From positions 78,073-142,072 of the forward strand of contig QANZ01022571.1 in NCBI GenBank assembly GCA_003254925.1: a DNA stretch of 64,000 bases, written 5' to 3'. This DNA is from Chamaecrista fasciculata (taxonomy: Eukaryota > Streptophyta > Magnoliopsida > Fabales > Fabaceae). Numbering within the stretch: position 1 is the first letter of the stretch; each line of letters begins with the position of its first letter. The notes under the pieces were generated by a model, which was given only the letters and a program-made list of their open reading frames with translations, was not told the DNA's origin and did no database searches. The position numbers were made by a program, and so were the translations under genes. This document shows, in pieces, positions 37,501 through 47,800 of this stretch.

Positions 37501-37734
37501 GGGAAAGCTTCATCCTCAGCTTACTTGGAGAAATTATTCCTGTCTGCAGGTTTTCCAAAACAACAAATTAAATAGCTTATTATCAAATCTCAAGTTTTCA
37601 ATAACAACAAATTAAGGATAAAAACTTAAAAGGAAGGGAGGAGATGAAGAAGTTGAGAAGGTAATAAACTAATAATAGAAATGAAGAAATTGTGATACCT
37701 GAACTTTGTCTTTATGAATCCTCTGGTACTCCAT
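34538..37734 (-). CDS. Remorin family protein (long N-terminal region, group 6-like)
   Basis: Six exons: 37699-37734, 37372-37543, 36381-36995, 35154-35598, 34984-35065 and 34538-34759. They join to 523 residues. Residues 1 to about 370 are Ser/Thr/Pro-rich and probably disordered. The remorin C-terminal domain (about 375-507) has the conserved AAWASK segment, then the charged coiled coil (YKREEIKIQAWESKQKAKLE, then AEMRRIEVKAEEM) and RHSRQIP. Remorins attach to the cytosolic face of the plasma membrane and form nanodomains. The tail C508-x4-C513-C514 fits the S-acylated C-terminal anchor of the family. Seven residues (FRSTLMI) follow CCGW, more than the one or two usually seen there. Membership is firm; subgroup placement rests on length and the long disordered N-terminus. 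Introns 2 and 3 each carry a MITE. Confidence 0.92.
35674..36026. mobile_element. Fold-back MITE in remorin intron 3, perfect 9-bp target duplication
   Basis: AACTTTTTA occurs at 35665-35673 and 36027-36035. The ends AGCTAAAATGCAGAAAAC and, from the other side, GACTATAATGCAGAATAC form imperfect inverted repeats that continue inward for over 100 bp. A 9-bp duplication points to a Mutator-like transposase. It lies inside the intron between remorin exons 3 and 4. Confidence 0.8.
37053..37225. mobile_element. Shortened family 1 MITE in remorin intron 2
   Basis: CTTTTTAATCCCTAAACTTT at the left and AAACTTTCGGGACTAAAAAG at the right match the arms of the MITEs at 11.5 and 21.4 kb, but the central part is missing. 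It lies between remorin exons 2 and 3. Confidence 0.65.
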
Positions 37735-37820
37735 TGAATTTGAATGTATGATTGAAAAGAAATGCAGCAGAGAAAGCGAGGAAGGAAGGAAGAGTTTCAA
37801 TTGCAACTTATCATTCTCAG

Positions 37821-37821
<1 letters not shown>

Positions 37822-37851
<30 letters not shown>
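37822..37851. repeat. (GA)n microsatellite in the probable remorin 5' UTR
   Basis: A GA run about 90 bp upstream of the remorin ATG (CT on the coding strand) is typical of plant 5' leaders and core promoters and is likely length-polymorphic. Confidence 0.85.
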
Positions 37852-37856
<5 letters not shown>

Positions 37857-37859
37857 GTA

Positions 37860-39380
37860 TATCGTTTATATGTTCTTCCTTTTCTTTCTTGGTAAAGACT
37901 AAAGACTAGAGACTAATTAAAGAGAGTGAAGAAGATGGATTTTGTTTTTTTTTTTTTCATAGGTGAGTGAAGAATGAAGAAGATGGATGGTGTTGGCATT
38001 GGAATTTGGTTAGCAAATAGTATTATAGTAATACAAAAGCGTGGGCGGTATATTTAATATTTCAAGTATGACGTGGTAATGCCATCAAAGTTGCTCAATC
38101 CACCCATCTTATCTTATGTTACTCATTTTTGCATGTCATTCTTTTTTCATTTTAGCACTAAAATGCACTTGTATACTTGAGTTTGAGTTTTAAGTTAAGA
38201 GTATAAAATATCATGAGTTTTAAAAAGTTGATAAATGTTCTTTTTTTTTTTAAATTTTCAATCTCAATTATTTAAAATTTTGGGTTTTAAAAGTTAAGGA
38301 ACATATTTTTTTCAACTATCAAATAAGCTAATAGATAATCATTGACTTCTAAAAAATAGTAAATTTCGAAATTAAAAGTTCAAGAACTATTTCTATTTAA
38401 CTTATTTGAAAATTGAGTAAATTTATTTATCAACCTTTGAAATTAAAAAATCTTCAATTATAAAAAAAAATAATCTAGCTAATTTTTAAAATTGAGCTAC
38501 ATAGACATCGTGATTCGTGCATCACATATTCACATGACTCACAATTTCAAAAGAATCAGAAGCCATCAAAAATATTTTATACTCTGACCTAAAATTCAAT
38601 GATCACATCAATTTCTTTTAATTAATACTACATCCTAAAAAAGATTAAGAAAAAAAACCGTCGGCGCCAAGTGACTTCCGATAATCTCGGCTTGTTATAG
38701 TTTGATGAATCAATTAGAAGGCCCGTGTTTTCAATGGGTCCTAATATCAGTCTTACAATCTCATTGTACATTATTTTTTTATGCATGTTATGAATATGAA
38801 CCTAATAAAAATGATACAAAAACATGTGACACATAATAAAATTTTAAACAACTGAATTTCTAAAACTAAATAATAAAAAACTTAATAACCAATTTGTATA
38901 TGGATATCATTTTTTATTTTTTTTGAATAAAAAGTTTGGCCTTAAAAAACGTACTTTGACTGTGTGTGTTCACATGTTGTGTTTGGTGTTCCCATTATGA
39001 AGAGTCCAAGTGTCATCTATAGCCATGGCATTTATTCATGCATGGCATGCCCCTTCTGCTCAAAAGAAAACATTTAAAATTAGGGTTTTGACTACTTAGT
39101 GAACGAGTTGACTCGCTCGCCTACATTTTTGACCACCTCCACATGGGAGAAAAATCACGCCTATATATATTTATTTTATATTTATATATCACAAGCATTA
39201 ATGAATTTTATACTTGATAAACTGGAAAATGGTTGCACTTACCTAGTTCACCGGAATGGGCTGCAAGAGCCAAGAGTTGAGCAAGAACCTGCAAGAGCTT
39301 CACAGGGGGGCCCTGCGAAGTGTACTCCGACGCTCAAGTTAGTAAGAGAGTGATAAGAGAGTAAGAGAATTTCAGAGTGT
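37860..39380. other. AT-rich spacer upstream of remorin, no gene seen
   Basis: The proximal 300 bp probably hold the remorin promoter. A possible weak inverted repeat lies at about 38145-38470. No protein family is recognisable. Confidence 0.35.
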
Positions 39381-39860
39381 AAGAAGTAGCTAACCTTGAA
39401 CTGGTGAGATGGGCTCTATTTATAGAGCAGGGAGGAGAGATGTGGTCAGCGCGCGGGGCGGACCACGTAACCGGACACGATCTCCACCAGCGAAGATGGT
39501 GGAGACCGAGATTTGCGGAGCAAGGCAATCGTGGGTGGTTGCCTGCCATGTTGCCGGGCGGTCGCCATAATACTGGAGAACGTGGGTGTGAACAAGTCAG
39601 TAGCCCACGATCTCCCGTAGCGTGGATTGCGGAGCGAGGTAGTCGTGGGTGACTAAGTGTTAAGCTGGAGGCGGGCGCCATGCTCCTGGGTGGAGGGGGG
39701 CGCCCCTAACTGTGCGGAGCGAGGTAGTCGGGCGCCCCCTCCTGGGTGGAGGGGGGCGCCCCTAACTGTGCGGAGGGCACTTGATTGGTTCGAGCGCGCT
39801 TTGCAGGGTGTGAAGGGGGGAAGAGGCCCGGTGCGAGGGCCGTTTAGGCGTACGCCCAAA
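39380..39860. repeat. GC-rich repetitive island, possible solo LTR fragment
   Basis: The stretch is strongly GC-rich while its flanks are strongly AT-rich. A 37-bp unit beginning CTCCTGGGTGGAGGGG is duplicated at 39683 and 39739 (period 56). A motif like TGCGGAGCGAGGTAGTCG occurs three times (about 39513, 39628 and 39714, the first diverged). On the minus strand CTATAAATAGAGC at about 39415-39428 looks like a TATA box. An LTR retrotransposon fragment in minus orientation is the likeliest explanation; no gag or pol is present and the termini are not clear. Confidence 0.45.
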
Positions 39861-40069
39861 TAGTGATGTATCAATACTAATTAGTATCCAATTAGGTGTT
39901 TGATATCGAAAGGCGGGTTTTTTACTTTAAAATATTTAAAATAAAAAATAATTCTTAAAACATATTTTTTGACAAAATAATTTCTCATATATATTTATTT
40001 TAGAGCTGGAAAGACAAGTATTTATTGTAAATTGTCCCACGTGATCATGCAAATAAATTTTTTGCTCAT

Positions 40070-40473
40070 AAAAATTTGACAAAAATTACAATTTAATCTT
40101 TATAAATTTTCACTTTAATCCCTGTAACCTTTGAACTTGTCCTAAAAATAAAAATTTTATTGTTATACGTGACAAGTACTTGTGTTATGTATGAGAAATA
40201 AAAAGAAAAATATAAGAAGAAATAAAAGAGATAATAAAAAATTACTTAAAACAAATACAGATGCACACAAGTGTTTGCTACATCATGCACACAAGTATTT
40301 GTCTCATTTATTTATTTTTATATTTTCTTTCACTTTTCATTCATATATAATATTATGCACACTAGTGCTTGCTACATGTAACAACGACTTGTTATTTTTA
40401 AAACAAATCCGAATGCAATAAGAATAAAGTGAAAGTTTATTAGGATTAAATTAAAATTTTTATTAAATTTTTT
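40070..40473. mobile_element. Fold-back MITE
   Basis: The left arm AATTACAATTTAATCTTTAT...CACTTTAATCCC is the imperfect reverse complement of the right arm AAAGTGAAAGTTTATTAGGA. The centre repeats ACACAAGTATTTG/ACAAGTACTTGTG motifs. It has no coding capacity. Confidence 0.55.
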
Positions 40474-40798
40474 TATACAAAATATTACTTACATGCAAGT
40501 TGTTTCATATAGCAGTGACTTACGATAAATATGTTCTTTTCATACAATGCCACATCAAGCTGTTAAAATTTATTTTCAAAAATTTTAGCAATGGGAGATG
40601 AGGAAGAATTTTGTACCAGTTTGAATCGCCACTTATACAATATTGTTCGCTATGGCACATAAGGCCTAACGATTTTGGCTTTGGACATTATATTTAATAG
40701 AGAAACGATTGAAATCTTCATACGACCCTCCTCAGATAGTAGTTAAACTGCTCTTGATTATTGTGTGTTTTTACCATAATTTTTGTCTTTAGCAACTA

Positions 40799-40880
40799 TG
40801 TGTATAGACATATGAATTTAAGGTGTTTGATGTAGATTATGATGTGTATAGACACATGAATTTAGGGTGTTTGATGCACA
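40799..40880. repeat. Tandem repeat, two units of about 43 bp
   Basis: ATGTGTATAGACATATGAAT and onward to GTGTTTGATG occurs at 40799 and again, with few changes, at 40842. Confidence 0.75.
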
Positions 40881-41273
40881 AGATTATGGGGCTTTTATTG
40901 AAGAAAGTCCTATGGATAGCAGCTTGCATTATTATGTTAAGCTAATATCATTATTAGGTATGTCAAACTCGAGGAATAATATAGATACTTATGTGACAGG
41001 TATTCTTAATTTAATGATTTAGTACTTGTGATATGTATTCATTCGGGTATGTGTCTTTATTATTTAATTTTTTCGTATATCTTTTGAATTTATCTATAAA
41101 ATAAAAAATGTTTACAATTGAAATATTTTAAAATTAAATTATATATTTCAATTATTTAAAGACTTATTTATTGATTTAATATAAATTTAAAGATAAATAA
41201 TATATTTTTTCAATAAAAAATTTGTTATTATTTAAATCTTTTCTTCTTAAACAATGTACATTTTTTTAAAAAA

Positions 41274-41435
41274 AGCTGTAGTGAGTACTCGGAGGAGTGC
41301 AGTGAATCAAAAGAAGTTTAAGTAGCTCATTTTGCTCATTTTGCTGTAGTACAAATAAAAAGTATCTAACAATAAGGTATATAGCTGTAGTGAGTACTCG
41401 GAGGAGTGCATTGAATCAGAAGAAAAGATTTACTT
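41274..41435. repeat. Direct repeat, 119 bp apart
   Basis: AGCTGTAGTGAGTACTCGGA followed by GGAGTGCA.TGAATCA occurs at 41274 and at 41393. The sequence between contains short TCATTTTGCT repeats. Confidence 0.75.
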
Positions 41436-41754
41436 AACCATAGACATATGACAGAAGCTCATTTTGCTTGATTATATCATTAGCAGTTGTAAGGATTCAA
41501 TTATAATTTTGAAGATTTAGCTGGAAATTAAAAAGCAGTATTTTCTGTGGGCAGAATAACTAATAAGTATATATATTAACTAGGAGTGCTAATATATTAA
41601 TAAAAACAAAAACAAAAATGAAATGACCATTAGGCAAACACATAAGATAAATATTATGTACACGTAGACTCCAATTAACTAGATAGTACCATGAATTTCA
41701 ATATCCTAGAGTATACTTTGAGGTGTGGTGCAATATTTCTTTTTTAAAAAAAAT

Positions 41755-42088
41755 GGTTAAAATGCACTTAAAATTCCTAAATTTTAAAATTTGATAGATA
41801 GACAAATTTTTGAGCTTTCAACATGGATTACTTTGCACATTTTTGTGTTCTGTCAACCTTTGTTCTAATTATTATTGTTTTGTGTCAGAAAAGTAAAACT
41901 ATTTAGAGGTGTTAAGTGATTAAAAATGAAAATTCAGAAGCTCTCTCTATCAACTTATTTGAACTCTGATGTTTTAAATTTCATTCTAAAACTCAAAAGT
42001 CTTAAGTGATTCGACATAAAAATTCAATAGTGTTTTCTCACTTTGTGCCTCTGACCTAAAAACTGGAGTCCCTAAGTGCATTTTACCC
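41755..42088. mobile_element. Fold-back MITE just downstream of the unknown gene
   Basis: The left end GGTTAAAATGCACTTAAAAT pairs with the right end CTAAGTGCATTTTACCC; weaker pairing continues inward. It ends 57 bp from the stop codon of the 42145-42944 gene and so may contribute to its 3' UTR. Confidence 0.65.
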
Positions 42089-42144
42089 AAAAACCTATTA
42101 CCAAGACACTTCATCCTAAATTCAAAAGCATGATTAATTATTAA

Positions 42145-42944
42145 TTAAGAGTAGTAGTGTGATGAGTGATGATCAGAAGTAGTAACATACTCTACTCTGA
42201 GGATATCATACTTGAAATGAATAGAGAAACGTTCAAGATAAGGGAGCATCCAATTGGTGTGATGAGAGTTGAGAATCCAAGAGTAACAAGAAAGGAGTGA
42301 GTCCCACACATGAAGGCATAGCACAGATGGCATGCTTTGAGTTTGGGACTTAAAGCAAAGCCCTGAAGTGATGCCTTCCATCTTTGAAAAACGAGATCGA
42401 AAGAGAGCCAAAACAGCATAACACACATCATTGAGGTCTACGTTTGTAGTGGCTGCATAGTTAATAGAAATTATGTCACCACTTGACAATCTTGCAGCTT
42501 CAAATCCATTATCTCTTGATTCTCCACCATATGCATCCATGAAACTCTCTTCCACTAACACTCCCTTCCCTGATATCATACCTTTCACCATTGACACAAC
42601 ACTTTCTCTCAATTCCTCTCTCTTTTCTCTCCATAATTGCTTTTCCCATGCTCCATACCATATGATCTACAAGTACAAATATTTCCAATTAATTTCAAAA
42701 TTGCAGAGAAATTCAGAGAGTTAAATTAAGATATATCACAACAATTATATATATATATATATATACATACCATATTGCCATGGATGCTCCTGAATATGGA
42801 GCTTTGTACACAACCAAGGGTGTGAGTTTGCAAGGACAAGTGTTTGAGAGCATCAACGAGATCTTCCACCATCACTACGGTTGGTTTGAACACAAAAAAG
42901 CTTATGTCCAAATTTTTGTTGTTAAATGGCACACAGCATGTCAT
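42145..42944 (-). CDS. Conserved plant protein of unknown function
   Basis: Two exons, 42771-42944 and 42145-42666, join with GT..AG signals to 231 residues. The first exon ends SIHGNM and the second begins IIWYGAWEKQLW, a junction I recall from uncharacterised plant proteins of this length. Later blocks are TNVDLNDVCYAVLALFRSRF, then GITSGLCFK, CLHVWDSLLSCYSW, MLPYLERFSIHFKYDILRVEYV. It looks like a single compact domain with alternating hydrophobic segments. No signal peptide, membrane segment, or metal or nucleotide motif is evident. The start is the first ATG of the exon; an internal Met at about residue 25 (MVEDLVDAL) is an alternative. I do not recognise a function. Confidence 0.75.
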
Positions 42945-44806
42945 TATTGATAATATGATGGTGAATGATGATGATGATGATCAGCTACTTCTTATTAATT
43001 CACTCTCTAGATATGTGCTATACTTACAATTCTACCTAGCAAACTCATCAAATTAATTGAAGTTCTCTCAAATAATTAAACCCATAGCACACGCATACAA
43101 CACATACAAATTAAGGACGTTGCTTTCTTGAATTTTTCCAAATGTTGAATTTGTGAATTGATAAGGGCATTTCTCTGTTGCCCCCTGGTCTTTTAGACAT
43201 GATGTTTCTAGTAAACCACTAATATTATATTATAATGAAACAAGACTTTGAAATGAATAGACAGTCACGTCGCGTGTATTAGACTCGTTCAACATCTTTA
43301 ATTTCCTTCCATGAAATTTCTCTCTTGTCCTTATTTTTCTTCCACAACAAATATCATTTTTGACTCGTTCAATGTTTATCAATGTTTCACTGTTAAGGAA
43401 AAATTAGTATAACTTGTTTGATAATAACTTCCATTATAGTAAATAGTTAACAAATTTTTCCGTCTTAAAATATTATTTAAAAAAGCTTCAAGTAAATGTT
43501 CATAATCAAGGGTCAAGTCAAGAAGAAATTTTCAGTGAATGAAACGTGAAGATCAATCCAATGAATATCAATTTTTGTTTTAAATTTTAAATATATAAAA
43601 CAAATTGTAAAATATTAAAAAGTAGTGACTAATTATTTTTGTTTTATATTTTAAAATTATAAAAAACGGTAGGGTAACTATTTTTTTAACTTACCAGTTA
43701 CCACTCTATCTTTTTTATTTTCTACCTTGTTAGCATATAACCTTTTAAGAGAATAATGGACAACCCAAAATCATATATATTAATGTCGATAAAATCAAAA
43801 TTGAAAGAAAAGGATGAAAACTAAAAAGTGACAACTCACATTATCCACCTTTCATTATTAAGCCAATAACTATAAAAAAGGCAAGAGTTAACTCCTTGTA
43901 GTTGATTTAATATCATACATAAGCAATCATATATCAATATCATCTTACACAATAAAATAAAACGTGCAATTCAACAGAAATTCAGCGCCTTGCAGAAATT
44001 ATCATTATTTTTAAATTCTTACACTGCTTGCACAAATATATTCCAAAAAAATTCCCGTCGGGTTTTATAATCAATGGGTTATGTGGTCAGTGCGTACATT
44101 ACAAAGTTCTTCCAATGCAACCTTCAACATTTTCATTGGAAAAATATGGGAATCGCTAGTCTTCTCCAAAAATGCCATCTCCACCAAAATAGTTGATTCC
44201 TTGGACTACTGTAGAAGCTACACTCTACAGATATTCGTACTTAAACTTATGGTGGAGTCCCCACTCTCCACTCTAATTAGGATAAACACGAGTACTGGTA
44301 TACTGTGCGACGTATTATCCTGCAAAAGCATAGAGCTATTTATTACCAGCATCTATGTACGTTGTTAATTTGGTAGAATAATCAAAACACAAAATTATTA
44401 ACTCTGGAAACAAGTCTACTACAATAAGCCAAAACTCTGATAATATTTCAGACAAACTTAAATGGTTAGAAACTTATAGGTAAAACAATATCAGAGAAGG
44501 AGAGAATGCAGTACCAGAAAGTATATCATAAATACATAATAAAGTCCCACAAGTTACATCTATAGCTAAGTAAACGGCTAAATACCACTGAGCTCACGAG
44601 TTATCAAACAAAATTTCCAAAATAAAGAAAGAGAAACAGAAGAAAGAGATAAAATATTTCTAGCCATTTGATCATCACAAACCAAAAGGGGTGAGACATC
44701 CAACACAAATGCATGCCACTGATCATGGTGAATGATTCATGTTCTAGAAGTTCTACATATACTATTCAAGATAAGAAAAATGGAGATTTGGATCCAAGAT
44801 CACTTA
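42945..44806. other. AT-rich spacer, no gene seen
   Basis: This intergenic stretch lies between the unknown gene and the 3' end of the hydrolase gene. The frames in it show no family resemblance and no clear repeat structure. Confidence 0.4.
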
Positions 44807-47800
44807 CTACAGGTTTATGGGGAATCTCAAACCATCACGAGCAAGCTGCACTGGAATTCCTTCCCTATACACAATTATAGGAGTTACTCTCTTATTTGAT
44901 AAAATCCACAGAATAAGATAAAAACTTATACCAAGATCGGCCATGTCAGATCAGTCATTACTTAATGTATTTACAGCAGGGAAGTTATGACTTCTTTTAA
45001 GAAGTGGACAGAAAAAATACCTGTTGGACCATTCCTTCAAGAACTCATTGTCCTTGTCGTAATCAAACTCGTGGGTCATTCCAATCAATAGAGTTTGCTT
45101 TGGACATAATCTCTTCACAGCTTCAAGAGCCTGTATGATTATCAATTAATAACATTTCATTATCAGGTAGATGAAGCATAAACATTCTAAAAATGCAATA
45201 CAAACCTGTGGAAGACACAAGTGCACGTTATGTGATCCAGTCTGCAACAAGACAAAGCAGAAAATCAAGAAGGAAACATTTATATTAGGAAGTATAGAAA
45301 TAAGAGGATTTTCCTATCTCCAAAGGTACAGGAAGACTTGGTTGATTTAGTTTTTCACTTTCGTTTCTTATTTTCTTTGAAGAGGATTTCTTGTCCTCTA
45401 TTTTTGTAACCTTCGTATATTTTCTTCTCATCAATATGTTCTGTTTTTATTAGTCTAGAAATAAGAAGATATAACAAGGATTTGATAAACATGCATGCAA
45501 AATGTAAAGATCAGGAAGAAAAGACATGTCGGATACGAAGTGCTTCACAAATGCCCTATTACTTGACTACATAAAACATAAACCACAAAAATATGTCAAA
45601 CTATTATCAATGGGTAATTGTTATTTTTTTACCTAAATCAAGAGGTCGCTATAACAATGATTATGCATCTTACTGCATAATAAATCATACAGAATTGTTC
45701 ATAGAAGATACAGAGCACAACAAACATAATAAGCACACTTGTCCATTAAAAAAAAACAACATAAAATCACTTGTGCTTATTTTATTACAACTTAAAAATA
45801 TAAAATATTCTGACTAGCACTATTGATGGAAATTATCTTTATAACACTAGAAGCACAGTAAAATGCAACAATTTTTTATTCCCCCACACATATGAATTCT
45901 ACATTGTTTAGTTGAAGTCCTGTTACGTACCAGCAAATTTGGATGCAACTAATTCCAATAATATGCATTGACGCATCATATTATCTCCCCATTTTGATAA
46001 AATTACTTGTAACAACATGCAATTTAGTTGCTAATACCAGCTATCCCTTAAGCTGCCAAAACCACTTGAAACCACTCCAATAAGGAAAATTTCTTCTGCT
46101 AAGGACCATTAAATGAATCGGGGAACTAGAACAAAATTGTGAACCTAGCTGATTAAAAATAATATGACATGCGCAAAGTTACTTTCCTTGAAAGATTTTA
46201 TATGTGCCTCAGCTGCATGAGTGCACATATAAACATTTCCTTTTCGGCTTTGCACATAAATACACACTTTAGTTGCACATCATGTATACCATATAAAAAC
46301 TCTACCAGAATGTTACACAAAGCTACATCAGAAATATAAGATTTGTACCATATATCTACCCATGACCATAACTGAAAATAGATGTCACTAACCTTATATA
46401 AAGCATCCAATATGAGAAGATCCAACTGTCCGGCCCCACTTTTAGAAATGACTGAAAGAGAACATTTATGGATGAATGTCAGAAAGCAGTATTCAGCAGA
46501 GGTTTTCCAATAGCCTTTTATAATTTAGCCTGATCATGAAATCTGACAAAATACAATTTTTGTCAGAGTTTTTCAGTAGCTTGTTTATTGGGGTTTCCTT
46601 CGACATTCTTACAGATGAACTGGGTTCCTCTTACAAGTTGATTTACTCTTTTTATGTTTCTTCATATTAATCATCTTTTGGCAGATTTACTCTTTCTCTT
46701 CATGATAAAGTTATGGCAAAAAAATTCATAATTAATCTTTGTAAAATATAGTTTATCAAGAATCATAATATAAAATCATTATAGACCTACCAATTATGAT
46801 CCATGGGTGTTAAATTGAGTGAGCAGAGAGTTGATAGGCAAATTTAAAGTATATTTCCCTGTTGTATTTACATACATCATTACAGAATGAGGATAACATG
46901 ATTTTAAATGTGCTCTACAATTAGTAGAAACCCATAATGAGGCCAAGAAGACAATTCTAAGTCACATGTAGACCTTATTCATAGGATCTTAGCCTTTTAC
47001 TTTAGTCTTCAATTCAACAGTAACAATAGTATAGGTAATTGAAGTTCCAACTTCCAAGGTTTTTTGTGATTGGGTTCTAGTTCCTTATTTCTTCATTCTC
47101 TTTTTCTCTCTAACTTCTCATCCTATGTCAACTTTAGATCGGACCTTAACTTCAATCCATCAAGTAGCAATATTGATGTAGAGGAAAATCATCTCCTAAA
47201 AGCTAAGCTGGTAAGAGGGCAGAGCCTCTGCAATAAATGAGAGTTCCATGTCTCATATCCAGCCAAAATGGGACCCAGGCTATTGTATTGCATCAGCCCC
47301 ATTGTTCTGAAAAGAGCACACCTACCGGACTAATAAGATGAATTGGGCTCCAAAACCAATTAACGCAGGATGGAAGACAAAACACAATGGCAAGTTATTG
47401 TTACATCAAATGAGTATGGACTTAGAGCGTTGTAGTTTAAAACAATAGCATTTACCAGCAAACATTTTGTGTCTCTTTTACAACTAAAATGCCCTTTTAT
47501 AGCATAACGAAACTTGATTGACAGTCAAACAATCTTCTATAATTTTCTTATCAACATAGTCCCCTAATAAGACACTAATCTAATTCATCATAATTGTCTT
47601 ATTACCTATCTCTGAAAAAAAATTACAACAAAACTTCCATAAAAATCATCAAGTATTGATCCCCCATTATCATTTGCAATCATCACAATTTAAAATTCTC
47701 ATACTATAATATTAAAATGCTATGGATTAATCCCCCTCTGTAGTGCTATCTATAGACCATTCTATTATGTACCTCATCACAAATATAAGTTCTCAAACTA

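Noticed and set aside
39334-39874. Long frames in the GC-rich island
   Set aside because: Frames open on both strands because stop codons are rare in GC-rich repeats; the translations are low-complexity and match no family.
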